NCBI GenBank assembly: GCA_947074205.1
Contig: CAMTOQ010000038.1
Location: 1 to 33,596, forward strand
Direction of reading: 5' to 3'
DNA from: an uncultured Bacteroides sp.
GTDB lineage: Bacteria; Bacteroidota; Bacteroidia; Bacteroidales; Bacteroidaceae
DNA: 33,596 nt
The translations under genes were made by a program, and so were the position numbers. Positions 1 to 7,062 of this stretch are shown one piece after another (positions within the stretch are counted from its first letter, which is position 1; each line of letters starts with the position of its first letter). The notes under the pieces are model-generated. The model was given only the letters and a program-made list of their open reading frames with translations. It had not been told where the DNA came from and did no database searches.

Positions 1-74
1 TGGGGCAAAGATAAATAAACTTCAGTTATCTCCCCTCAGGATTTCGGTATGATCCAAAATTCTAGACAGCTATT

Positions 75-1253
75 CTAATGCGTCGCCATATACCAACCCG
101 TTTCCATTTTAGCTTTAGCCTTTGAATTCTGGCTAGGATCTGAAATAGTAATACCCGAGTAAGTGTCTATATTCACTCGTCCTCTACTCATGGAGTAATA
201 GCTTCTCGTACTTAAACAGTATTTTGAAGGCGATGTCTTTTCTAGCTGAACATAAAATTGCTCTAACAGTTCAGCATCACTACACAACTTACTAACGTAA
301 TCGGCAAAATCGAAGAAGATAACGGGGGTATGGCCATCCATAGGCTGTAGAGTGGACAATTTTTCTTCATCGAATTGGTGGCGCAAATTTATTTCTTTCA
401 TTAGAGTCGCCATATTATCTAGTTCCGAACACACGGTTATACCTATTGTGCCACATGGCATCATAGAGTAGTTTTCATAAAAAGAGAGGAACCCCTCGGC
501 AATCCCTGCATAATTGACCTCTCCAAATAAGTACTGGCCTATTTCTGCATAAGGAAAACCATACGCCATCACCTCAGTGGGTGAAGCTATCAGATAGTCG
601 GTGACATTTTTAAGGTCGTAGGCAACCTCTATCGAAGACATATAACAATCATCGAATAAGATGTACTCCATTTTAGTTCCACTCCGTGCTATACCCTCGG
701 CAAATACAGAAATATCTATCTGATATTCGCTAGTAAGTCCACCAAAATATCGCGTCAGTGGCACATCCTCGTACTGCCAATATTCTTTCTGTGATGAGTA
801 GAGCGAATAAGGAGCATTTACGGGCAACCAGCCCATTGCGTGGCTACCAACTATCATCGCATACTTACGAGCCGGAGCAATGGCCTTTACATCTTTAATG
901 AGAGACGCTACACCTTGGGCTGTGGAAAAAGTAGACACTGAGTATTCTTGAAGCAAACTCCTTACACATTTATCTTTCTGAAATTCTATCTCGAAGAGAG
1001 TAGCCTCATCGGGGGAGGTAGCAAAAAAGACTATCAGCCTTTCATTTCTAAGAGCACCATTAGAGATAGCTATTTCCAAATCTTCCAGGTTTTGCTCAAA
1101 GTAATTTGTAAGATTGGTAGACCATGGCATATAGATAAGTACCGTCTGAAGATTTTCATCTGACCATGAAGACTGATCATCATTGCTACACGATGAGCAT
1201 AGCAGCACCAGCAATACGATTACAACATGGATAAATTTCCTGTATCGTCTCAT
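75..1253 (-). CDS. Clostripain-family (peptidase C11) lipoprotein
   Basis: Predicted cysteine protease of the clostripain (C11) family, which cleaves after Arg or Lys; Bacteroides fragipain is a relative. The family's two catalytic residues are visible: His138 in GSHAMGW and Cys203 in DDCYMSS (numbering from the chosen start). I start at the Met of MRRYRKF (1253) because it leads directly into a basic, hydrophobic, lipobox-type signal ending LLCSSC with Cys22; the Met 12 codons upstream (1289) adds a non-signal-like stretch. The protein should be a lipoprotein on the periplasmic or surface face of a membrane. At 392 residues it is the usual size for Bacteroides members. It stands alone: the next gene upstream ends in its own terminator, and no obvious substrate gene adjoins. 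Family assignment is firm; substrate unknown. Confidence 0.88.
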   Translation of the reverse strand: MRRYRKFIHVVIVLLVLLCSSCSNDDQSSWSDENLQTVLIYMPWSTNLTNYFEQNLEDLEIAISNGALRNERLIVFFATSPDEATLFEIEFQKDKCVRSLLQEYSVSTFSTAQGVASLIKDVKAIAPARKYAMIVGSHAMGWLPVNAPYSLYSSQKEYWQYEDVPLTRYFGGLTSEYQIDISVFAEGIARSGTKMEYILFDDCYMSSIEVAYDLKNVTDYLIASPTEVMAYGFPYAEIGQYLFGEVNYAGIAEGFLSFYENYSMMPCGTIGITVCSELDNMATLMKEINLRHQFDEEKLSTLQPMDGHTPVIFFDFADYVSKLCSDAELLEQFYVQLEKTSPSKYCLSTRSYYSMSRGRVNIDTYSGITISDPSQNSKAKAKMETGWYMATH

Positions 1254-1334
1254 AATACGTATAAAATTAGATGGGATAACAATCTGCAAATTAATTATTT
1301 AAATGCAATTATACAAGCATATTGGCTCGAAATT

Positions 1335-1370
1335 AAAAAAAAGTCGAAGCATCTCCTAAGATACTTCGAC
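1335..1370 (-). terminator. Intrinsic terminator of the ltaE-DUF3256 operon
   Basis: On the minus strand a 12-bp stem (GTCGAAG TATCT pairing with AGATG CTTCGAC, one G-U pair) closes a UAGG tetraloop and is followed at once by eight T residues (1342 down to 1335). It lies just after the stop of the DUF3256 gene. The U-tract and the position of the wobble pair both favour minus-strand use. Confidence 0.85.
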
Positions 1371-1412
1371 CATAATTATATAGTTCATAGGCTGCGTAAA
1401 GCCAATATACCA

Positions 1413-2099
1413 TCAATAAGCCAACTTGCCATTGGCCCATTTCAAGGTTACAGGCTGTGCAATAAAAGGTTCTAAGGCTTTTGCTGCCTCTTTCTCCATG
1501 TAGAGAGGCGTTGTCCACTCTAGTGTTAAAGTGGGCTGATCTTTAACATAAGAGGCCTTATATAGGAACACATCAGCTGGCACTAGAGCTTTCTCCAACA
1601 TCGCAAGCGAATCGGGCTGATTAGTATAATCTTTTAAGAAGATACTAGCAGAAGGTACTACAGATAAGAATTGCTCTTTCGGAAGCTCATTCCATGCAAG
1701 GTCGTAGAAGCGAATATCGCTATCGCAAGCGGGCGCACACACTGTTGATATAGTCGAAATTACTTGCAGCGAATCGTTGAGCGATAGCAGTTTCATCTGC
1801 CAGGTACTCTTAGAACTCATTTGCATACTTATATAATCATCGGTCAAAGCCGTCATTTCACTAGTTCTACCGAAGCGATTCTCTACCTTTGCAGCCATAT
1901 TACTTTCTATAAAGTCGATACAGTCGGCTCGGTTTACCGATGTCAGCAGTAGGCTCATCGAGTCGGGCATATTGACAAATACATCCTTAGCCAGTTTTTG
2001 GGCATGTAGCGCAACTGTAGTCGAAGCAGCCATCACAGAAATAATCGACACTCGTTTCATCCACCTTTTTATAGCAACTTGTATATTGGTATTCATCAT
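1413..2099 (-). CDS. DUF3256-type exported protein
   Basis: 228-residue protein with an N-terminal signal peptide ending near VALHAQ (about residue 34) and a mature part that resembles the Bacteroidales DUF3256 family: an early MPDSMSLLLTSVNRADCIDF segment is its typical opening. No catalytic motif is seen and the function of the family is unknown. It should be periplasmic or outer-membrane associated. Its ATG overlaps the stop of the upstream aldolase gene as ATGA, so the two are very likely co-translated; this supports the 2099 start, although an internal Met at residue 14 would give a more classical signal peptide. The operon closes with the hairpin at 1335-1370. Why a threonine aldolase should be coupled to an exported protein is unclear. 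Confidence 0.8.
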   Translation of the reverse strand: MMNTNIQVAIKRWMKRVSIISVMAASTTVALHAQKLAKDVFVNMPDSMSLLLTSVNRADCIDFIESNMAAKVENRFGRTSEMTALTDDYISMQMSSKSTWQMKLLSLNDSLQVISTISTVCAPACDSDIRFYDLAWNELPKEQFLSVVPSASIFLKDYTNQPDSLAMLEKALVPADVFLYKASYVKDQPTLTLEWTTPLYMEKEAAKALEPFIAQPVTLKWANGKLAY

Positions 2100-3157
2100 C
2101 TATCCTCTCTTTTTTTATCAATTAATAATCCTAGTTTCGCGGCTTCTTGATAAAGCAACCTTAAAAACTCATTGATATCGTTTTCCTCAGTATCAAACGA
2201 CGTTACAAATCGCACTTCATTGTTTGGCTCATCCCAAAAATAAAAGAAGCAGTGTTGCAACATTACATCTACCAAAGTTCGAGGCAGTTTAATAAAGATT
2301 TGATTAGTCTGTAGCTCCTGTGTTAAAACAGCGCCTTCAATACATTTAAAGCCTTGCTCCAAGTTTGCAGCCATTGCGTTAGCATGTTCAGCATTTTTCA
2401 ACCAAAGATCATCTTTCAAGTAAGCACTAAATTGGCATGACAGATAACGCATTTTAGAAGCCAACTGTGCCGACTGCTTTCTCACAAATCGGGCAGCGGG
2501 TTTTAGTTCATTGCGAAGCACCACCACACATTCACCCATCATCATACCGTTTTTGGTACCTCCAAAGGTCACGGTGTCAATGCCACAATCGGTCACCATC
2601 TGTTTCAATGTAAGATTCAAAGCAGCACAAGCATTAGCTATACGAGCTCCATCCATGTGCACATACATTCCATATTGATGCGCCAAAGCAGTGATAGCTT
2701 TCAACTCATCTGCGGTGTAAATAGTGCCTAATTCGGTAGATTGCGATAGGTAGATAGCCGAAGGCTGTGAATGGTGCTGATCGCCAAAACCCACTAAGTA
2801 GGGGCGAATCAGCTCGGGAGTAAGCTTGCCATCGGGCGTTGCTACGGGGCGAATCTGCGCCCCACACATCTTTACAGGTGCACCACACTCATCAACATAG
2901 ATATGTGCTGTCTCGGCGCAGATAATGCTACCATACGAACGCGTCATCAACTGCAAAGCAACCACATTGCTGCCGGTGCCATTGAAAACGAAAAGCACCT
3001 CGGCATCTTCACTAAAAGCCGATTTAACATCCACTTCGGCCGCTTGTGTCCAAATATCATCACCATATCCCAAAGCGTGGCCATCATTGGCTGCAACAAG
3101 AGCATCCATTATTTGCTGATGAACACCCGAATTATTATCTGAAGCAAAACTCCTCAT
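2096..3157 (-). CDS. ltaE: Low-specificity L-threonine aldolase
   Basis: PLP-dependent enzyme of fold type I that splits L-threonine or L-allo-threonine into glycine and acetaldehyde; cytoplasmic. The start MRSFASDNNSGVH matches the family opening (SDNxxGxHP). HMDGARIANA around residues 165-175 carries the Asp and Arg that hold the cofactor, and Lys202 in TFGGTKNG is the expected Schiff-base lysine. The 353-residue length is normal. No signal peptide. It is first of a two-gene unit, with its stop overlapping the DUF3256 start by 4 nt. I see no clear promoter in the 116 bases upstream. Beta-eliminating lyases share the fold, but the motifs favour threonine aldolase. Confidence 0.9.
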   Translation of the reverse strand: MRSFASDNNSGVHQQIMDALVAANDGHALGYGDDIWTQAAEVDVKSAFSEDAEVLFVFNGTGSNVVALQLMTRSYGSIICAETAHIYVDECGAPVKMCGAQIRPVATPDGKLTPELIRPYLVGFGDQHHSQPSAIYLSQSTELGTIYTADELKAITALAHQYGMYVHMDGARIANACAALNLTLKQMVTDCGIDTVTFGGTKNGMMMGECVVVLRNELKPAARFVRKQSAQLASKMRYLSCQFSAYLKDDLWLKNAEHANAMAANLEQGFKCIEGAVLTQELQTNQIFIKLPRTLVDVMLQHCFFYFWDEPNNEVRFVTSFDTEENDINEFLRLLYQEAAKLGLLIDKKREDR

Positions 3158-3273
3158 TCTACTGTATATCTTGATTTATAACTTACTATCTGCAAAAAAA
3201 CAAAATCTTTGCCGACTCTCATCCAATTGGGTCACTTTTTTAGAAGAATACAGAGAAATAGAAGCAAAAAGGG

Positions 3274-4155
3274 TTAAACCACAGAAGTGGCATAAGCATT
3301 GGAGAGCATATCGTAGCTCTCTTCGCTAAAGCAATCGGTGCTACGCACTGCTTTTGTTTGGTTAAGAAACAGCTCAACAGCCTGAAGATATTCATGGAAA
3401 AGCTTTGCTGTAGATTCATCAACAGCATCGTTATTCAGTTCTTTAGCAAGCATAAGGTCGGCATGTAACTTGTTGGCGCGTTCATCAATCAATACCACAT
3501 CTGCTCGACTTCCTCTTGCATAAAGATTGAGTATTGAAAGCATATCAATATTCATCTGCTTCATTATCATAGTTTGTTTTCGGGCAGAAGAGTTTTCGAG
3601 AAGCATAAAGAAGGCGTCATCTACAACTGGCGCCAGTGCGTCGTAAATATCTTGTTTGTATTGCGACACAGCCACACTTAAGTCATATCCCTCCTTTGCT
3701 ACTTCCTTTTTTTCGCCAACGCTCATATTTTCATTATTGGCAATAAAGTAATCAAAATTCTTATGAAAACTTAGAATCGTTTCGAAGAGATGGGCATAAC
3801 AAAGTTTTAACTTATTGCGCACATCTTCTTGGAAAAAAGCTCCGGGATTGAGCAGACAAGATAATTCATCTTCTGTCAAATTGGGCAGATTTAGGGAGGG
3901 CAGATTTTCATCATTCAACTTATCCTTATTTATATAAGACAACATTGCATTGATACCTTTCTCGGGCACCATCGAGTGAATTAGCGAGATGGAATTCTCG
4001 TAATAGAGAATGACTTGCTTAGAGTTTTCAAGATCAGCCGTGGAATAGGAACTTGATTGATCGGAACTGTTTGTACTAGTTGATCGGCCAGAGCAACTCA
4101 ACAGACAAGTTGCGACTATAAAAATAAGAAATGCCGAAAGATGTTTTTGTGACAT
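3274..4155 (-). CDS. Helical lipoprotein of unknown function
   Basis: 293-residue protein with a clear lipobox: a hydrophobic stretch ending CLLSC with Cys21, then a Ser/Thr-rich linker (residues 22-40) of the sort that spaces a lipoprotein from its membrane. The rest is predicted mostly alpha-helical, with many Leu, Lys and Glu and no Cys pairs. I do not recognise it securely; the size and helical character recall DUF3829-type lipoproteins of Bacteroidales, a weak comparison. It is monocistronic: 116 bases to the ltaE start, with no shared overlap, and the small RNA region lies upstream. No terminator is obvious after the stop. Confidence 0.7.
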   Translation of the reverse strand: MSQKHLSAFLIFIVATCLLSCSGRSTSTNSSDQSSSYSTADLENSKQVILYYENSISLIHSMVPEKGINAMLSYINKDKLNDENLPSLNLPNLTEDELSCLLNPGAFFQEDVRNKLKLCYAHLFETILSFHKNFDYFIANNENMSVGEKKEVAKEGYDLSVAVSQYKQDIYDALAPVVDDAFFMLLENSSARKQTMIMKQMNIDMLSILNLYARGSRADVVLIDERANKLHADLMLAKELNNDAVDESTAKLFHEYLQAVELFLNQTKAVRSTDCFSEESYDMLSNAYATSVV

Positions 4156-4335
4156 AGGAATTTCGCTTTAAGATTAGATTTTTGAGATGGTGTAAAAATA
4201 ATCATTATAATGATTGGAAAGGATATACTTTTCAGAATTTCTAATTGCAAGGTTGAGAGAAGAGAAATAGTGACATTGACAGCAACTCGTTGGCAATTAT
4301 CACTCAATATATCTATTTAGTAACTTGAGGCCTAC

Positions 4336-4368
4336 AAAAAAGAAAAGGCCACCCATCACGAGCAGCCT
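4336..4368 (-). terminator. Terminator of sRNA copy 1
   Basis: Minus-strand 9-bp stem AGGCUGCUC / GGGUGGCCU with loop GUGAU, followed by UUUC and six U residues (4341-4336). Three of the nine pairs are G-U, which would be A-C mismatches on the plus strand; this fixes the transcribed strand as minus. Confidence 0.85.
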
Positions 4369-4410
4369 ATCTTTGTCAACCTTAAAATCTAATACTTATG
4401 AAAAAACACT
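4336..4410 (-). ncRNA. Small RNA, copy 1 of a tandem pair
   Basis: About 75-nt RNA bounded by a full Bacteroides promoter and an intrinsic terminator. It aligns closely with the second copy at 4751-4819: both run GUGUUUUU(U)CAUA(A)GUAUUAGAUUU(U)AAGGUU(G/A)ACAAA before the hairpin. The terminator stems differ at several positions but both pair fully, so the RNA structure is what is kept. The 5' half is antisense to AUGAAAAAACAC, a common beginning of Bacteroides export genes. The layout recalls the FopS family of paralogous sRNAs reported in B. thetaiotaomicron, which repress susC-like mRNAs. Membership in that family is a guess from memory, not a sequence match. Confidence 0.72.
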
Positions 4411-4413
4411 ATA

Positions 4414-4444
4414 CAAATATAGGCTATTAGAGGTATATAACAAA
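4414..4444 (-). promoter_or_regulatory. Promoter of sRNA copy 1
   Basis: Minus-strand -33 box TTTG (4444-4441), exactly 19 nt, then -7 box TATATTTG (4421-4414). This is the full consensus used by the Bacteroides primary sigma factor (TTTG-N19-TAnnTTTG). Confidence 0.8.
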
Positions 4445-4576
4445 TATATACCACAAAAATAGGCCTACCTATAACACGAATTAATAGAGCAGCACCACCT
4501 GTTAACTAATTAACTTTATACATTAACAGTATTAACAATAAGAAAGGGTAAGAAAATGGATAGTAACACCCCGTTT

Positions 4577-4664
4577 GGTGAGTAGCCTTTGCCAGCGTGG
4601 TGAGTAGCCTTTGCCACCACGGTGAGTAGCGCTACTCTGGTCGGTGACCAGCCCTTGCCAGCAA
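4577..4664 (+). repeat. 22-bp tandem repeat array A (four units)
   Basis: Four units of exactly 22 bp start at 4577, 4599, 4621 and 4643, each opening with GGTG. Every unit is a 9-nt half, 2 nt, a second 9-nt half in inverted sense, and 2 nt. The halves are drawn from three words: GGTGAGTAG, GGTGGCAAG and GGTGACCAG, or variants of them. The units end in GT, AC, TC and AA in turn. A sister array with the same period, orientation and ending order is at 26058-26123. The array sits between the two small RNA genes. Confidence 0.85.
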
Positions 4665-4750
4665 ACCAAAGAATAAGTGTTTAAAAATGGAGAATGAAAA
4701 TGGGAAAAACGATGAGGGGATGCCAAAAAAATTAGCTCACATAAGGGCAT

Positions 4751-4778
4751 AAAAAAAGGCTATCTATCCCAGACAGCC
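4751..4778 (-). terminator. Terminator of sRNA copy 2
   Basis: Minus-strand 8-bp stem GGCUGUCU / AGAUAGCC with loop GGGAU and seven U residues directly after (4757-4751). One G-U pair is valid only in the minus-strand RNA. Confidence 0.87.
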
Positions 4779-4819
4779 AATCTTTTGTTAACCTTAAATC
4801 TAATACTATGAAAAACACA
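4751..4819 (-). ncRNA. Small RNA, copy 2 of a tandem pair
   Basis: About 69-nt RNA closely similar to the copy at 4336-4410, with the same order of parts: promoter, U-rich antisense-AUG segment, GUAUUAGAUUUAAGGUUAACAAAAG, hairpin and U-tract. The two copies lie in the same orientation about 410 bp apart, with the 22-bp repeat array between them. A plus-strand reading would give a 13-codon peptide beginning MKNTLQRY, but all signals (promoter, wobble pairs, U-tract) belong to the minus strand. Transcription probably begins within a few bases after the -7 box, so the 5' end is approximate. Confidence 0.74.
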
Positions 4820-4822
4820 TTA

Positions 4823-4853
4823 CAAAGGTACAACTTTTTCCTTCAATAGCAAA
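4823..4853 (-). promoter_or_regulatory. Promoter of sRNA copy 2
   Basis: Minus-strand -33 box TTTG (4853-4850), exactly 19 nt, then -7 box TACCTTTG (4830-4823). Same boxes and spacing as the promoter of copy 1, though the sequence between the boxes differs. Confidence 0.82.
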
Positions 4854-4988
4854 TATTCCCCACATTTCAAAGCCAAATACAATATTTATTAACCATACAA
4901 TAGCCACGTTAACAGATAGGGGATAAAAAATATGCCATTTGCAAAAAAATGAATAGTACCTTAGAAAACACAGACAGATATTTTTAGC

Positions 4989-4996
4989 TACTTTTG
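4989..4996 (+). promoter_or_regulatory. -7 box upstream of metY
   Basis: TACTTTTG matches TAnnTTTG and lies 48 bp before the metY ATG. A good TTTG -33 box at 19-21 nt is not seen. I found no S-adenosylmethionine riboswitch in the short leader. Confidence 0.5.
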
Positions 4997-5044
4997 CGCG
5001 CATTGATATAGACGTTTATCTCTTAATAAAAACAACTTATAAAT

Positions 5045-6325
5045 ATGGCAAATCAATTTAAACCCGAAACACTTTGTGTTCAGGCAGGTTGGTCTCCTAA
5101 GAAAGGCGATCCACGTATTTTACCTATCTACCAAAGCACTACTTTTAAGTATGACACAAGCGAGCAGATGGCACGTTTGTTCGACCTAGAAGATTCGGGC
5201 TACTTCTATACTCGCCTGCAAAACCCCACCAATGATGCTGTGGCAGCCAAAATTGCGGCACTCGAAGGTGGTGTAGCAGCAATGCTTACATCTAGCGGAC
5301 AAGCGGCCAACTTCTATGCTTTGTTCAATATCTGCCAAGCGGGCGATCACTTTGTTTGTTCATCTGCTATCTATGGAGGTACATTCAACTTGTTTGGTGT
5401 AACCATGAAAAAGCTTGGTATCGATGTGACATTTGTTAGCCCCGATGCATCGGACGATGAGATTATAGCGGCCTTCCTGCCCAACACAAAAGCTTTGTTT
5501 GGCGAAACCATATCCAACCCATCGCTAGAGGTGCTGGATATCGAGAAGTTTGCCCGCATTGCTCACAGCCAAGGTGTGCCTCTGATCATCGACAACACCT
5601 TCCCTACTCCTATCAACTGCCGCCCATTCGAATGGGGAGCCGACATTGTGGTTCATTCTACCACTAAATATATGGATGGGCACGCTGCCGCCGTGGGTGG
5701 TTGCATTGTAGACAGTGGTAATTTTGATTGGAACAAATATGCAGAGAAATTCCCCGGTCTTTGCACTCCCGATGAGTCGTACCATGGTTTAACTTATACC
5801 GAATCGTTCGGTAAAATGGCCTATATTACAAAGGCTACAGCTCAGTTGATGCGCGACTTAGGAAGCGTTCCTAGCCCTCAAAACTCTTTCTTATTAAACT
5901 TAGGATTGGAAACATTGCACCTACGCATGCGCCAACATTGCAGCAATGCGCAAAAGGTGGCCGAATACTTAGAGAGTTGCGAAGAGGTGTCATGGGTGAA
6001 CTATTGCGGTCTGCCTAGCAACAAATACTATGCGTTGGCACAGAAGTATCTGCCTAACGGATCGTGTGGCGTAATTTCGTTTGGACTGAATGGTGGACGC
6101 GATACATCTATTCGCTTTATGGATGCGCTGAAAATGGTAGCCATCGTAACTCACGTGGCCGATGCTCGCACTTGTGTGCTGCACCCCGCAAGCCACACTC
6201 ACCGCCAACTCAGCGATGAGCAGCTAATAGAAGCAGGTGTTCGCCCCGACCTCATCCGTTTGTCAGTAGGCATCGAAAATGCCGACGACATCATCGACGA
6301 CATAGCTCAAGCCTTGAAAGCGTAA
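5045..6325 (+). CDS. metY: O-acetylhomoserine sulfhydrylase (MetY)
   Basis: PLP enzyme of the Cys/Met metabolism family that joins sulfide to O-acetylhomoserine to give homocysteine on the direct route to methionine; cytoplasmic. The opening FKPETLCVQAGW and IYQSTTFKY, and the Tyr-Arg phosphate-binding segment YFYTRLQNPTND, are typical. Lys208 in VHSTTKYMDGH is the cofactor lysine. At 426 residues it has MetY length, longer than cystathionine gamma-synthase or MetZ (about 380-400). The ATG follows an A-rich leader without Shine-Dalgarno site, normal for Bacteroides. It appears to be transcribed alone. Annotation as cysteine synthase/O-acetylhomoserine aminocarboxypropyltransferase would mean the same enzyme. 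Confidence 0.92.
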   Translation: MANQFKPETLCVQAGWSPKKGDPRILPIYQSTTFKYDTSEQMARLFDLEDSGYFYTRLQNPTNDAVAAKIAALEGGVAAMLTSSGQAANFYALFNICQAGDHFVCSSAIYGGTFNLFGVTMKKLGIDVTFVSPDASDDEIIAAFLPNTKALFGETISNPSLEVLDIEKFARIAHSQGVPLIIDNTFPTPINCRPFEWGADIVVHSTTKYMDGHAAAVGGCIVDSGNFDWNKYAEKFPGLCTPDESYHGLTYTESFGKMAYITKATAQLMRDLGSVPSPQNSFLLNLGLETLHLRMRQHCSNAQKVAEYLESCEEVSWVNYCGLPSNKYYALAQKYLPNGSCGVISFGLNGGRDTSIRFMDALKMVAIVTHVADARTCVLHPASHTHRQLSDEQLIEAGVRPDLIRLSVGIENADDIIDDIAQALKA

Positions 6326-6418
6326 GGTCCAAGCTCTTTTCATATCGAACAATGCAGGTCGGTGAGACGTTAATTTAGCAGTGAGTTTAAAGCTGTGCTA
6401 ATATTAAAAGAGTAAGAT

Positions 6419-6904
6419 ATGAAAAGAGTTTTTGGAGTGATATTGATACTGATGATCACAACATCGATGGCCGTTTTTGCTATAGATGCGCCTGCAAATA
6501 TACAAGCAGCGTTCAAGAAGTACTATCCACAAGTGGAACTGGTGATATGGTCGCAAGATCAAGGTTACTACAAGGGACAGTTTCAATTCGATGGCTACGA
6601 CAAATCGATATGGTTTAACGATCAAGGACAATGGGTGATGGAACAAACTGCTATTGGCAGTGTAAGCGATGTGCCCACACCTGTGTACAATGCTTTTGTC
6701 AGCAGCGAATATGGTAGCTGGATTGTGGAAACAGTAACGTTGGTCAATTTCCCCAAGTGGCAGGAGATATTTGTCATCAAAGTAGGACAAAACAATGCCG
6801 AGGGAACAAATCAGATGTTCTACCAACCGGATGGCAATCTGCTAAAGGTGGTAGACGTGACTAATCAATATGGCATACTCGAGCCTAACGTCTTTTTGCA
6901 ATAG
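6419..6904 (+). CDS. Secreted PepSY-like protein
   Basis: 161-residue protein with a Sec signal peptide (MKRVFGVILILMI..., cleavage near VFA-ID at residue 20-21). The mature part shows two copies of the pattern seen in PepSY-like (PF11396, formerly DUF2874) proteins: IQAAFKKYYPQVELVIWS at about 28-45 and VYNAFVSSEYGSWIVETV at about 93-110, each followed by beta strands with aromatic residues. These small periplasmic or secreted proteins are common in Bacteroides and their role is unknown. It lies 93 bp after metY and ends before a strong hairpin, so it may be read through from metY or have its own promoter; I see no clear -7 box. Confidence 0.78.
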   Translation: MKRVFGVILILMITTSMAVFAIDAPANIQAAFKKYYPQVELVIWSQDQGYYKGQFQFDGYDKSIWFNDQGQWVMEQTAIGSVSDVPTPVYNAFVSSEYGSWIVETVTLVNFPKWQEIFVIKVGQNNAEGTNQMFYQPDGNLLKVVDVTNQYGILEPNVFLQ

Positions 6905-6920
6905 GTAAAGAAAAGAAATT

Positions 6921-6963
6921 ATCGGCCCAAAAGTGACTATTAATCACTTTTGGGCCGATTTTA
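6921..6963 (+). terminator. Strong terminator after the PepSY-like gene
   Basis: A perfect 16-bp inverted repeat, ATCGGCCCAAAAGTGA (6921-6936) and its complement (6944-6959), around a 7-nt loop, followed by TTTT. It separates the PepSY-like gene from maeB. Confidence 0.88.
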
Positions 6964-7020
6964 CTTTCTATCTATTTTATTTTTACGCACACGATATAAC
7001 AATTACAAACTTTATTTTAT

Positions 7021-7028
7021 TACATTTG
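7021..7028 (+). promoter_or_regulatory. -7 box upstream of maeB
   Basis: TACATTTG fits TAnnTTTG and lies 34 bp before the maeB ATG. The expected TTTG at the -33 position is not evident. Confidence 0.5.
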
Positions 7029-7062
7029 CCGCCAACATTTAACAACTTAGATAGAATAAACT

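Larger units (their letters stand above)
4156..5044. other. Long intergenic region holding two sRNA genes and a repeat array
   Basis: An 889-base gap with no credible protein gene. It contains two related minus-strand small RNA genes (4336-4410 and 4751-4819), a 22-bp tandem repeat array (4577-4664) and the metY promoter region (to 5044). The stretches 4156-4335 and 4445-4576 are A/T-rich and show nothing more that I can name. Confidence 0.7.

Noticed and set aside
6..13. TATCTTTG on the minus strand as promoter
   Set aside because: No -33 partner, and its gene would lie outside the window.
4398..4430. Plus-strand mini-gene MKKHYTNIGY (and a 13-codon one at 4808)
   Set aside because: It is the complement of the sRNA 5' region. 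Promoter, stem wobble pairs and U-tract all belong to the minus strand, and no gene follows to make it a leader peptide.
4577..4664. CRISPR array
   Set aside because: Repeats are contiguous with no unique spacers, and no cas genes are present.
4532..4750. 72-codon minus-strand frame across array A
   Set aside because: It only translates the 22-bp repeats (22 is not a multiple of three, so units change frame); no start signal or family likeness.
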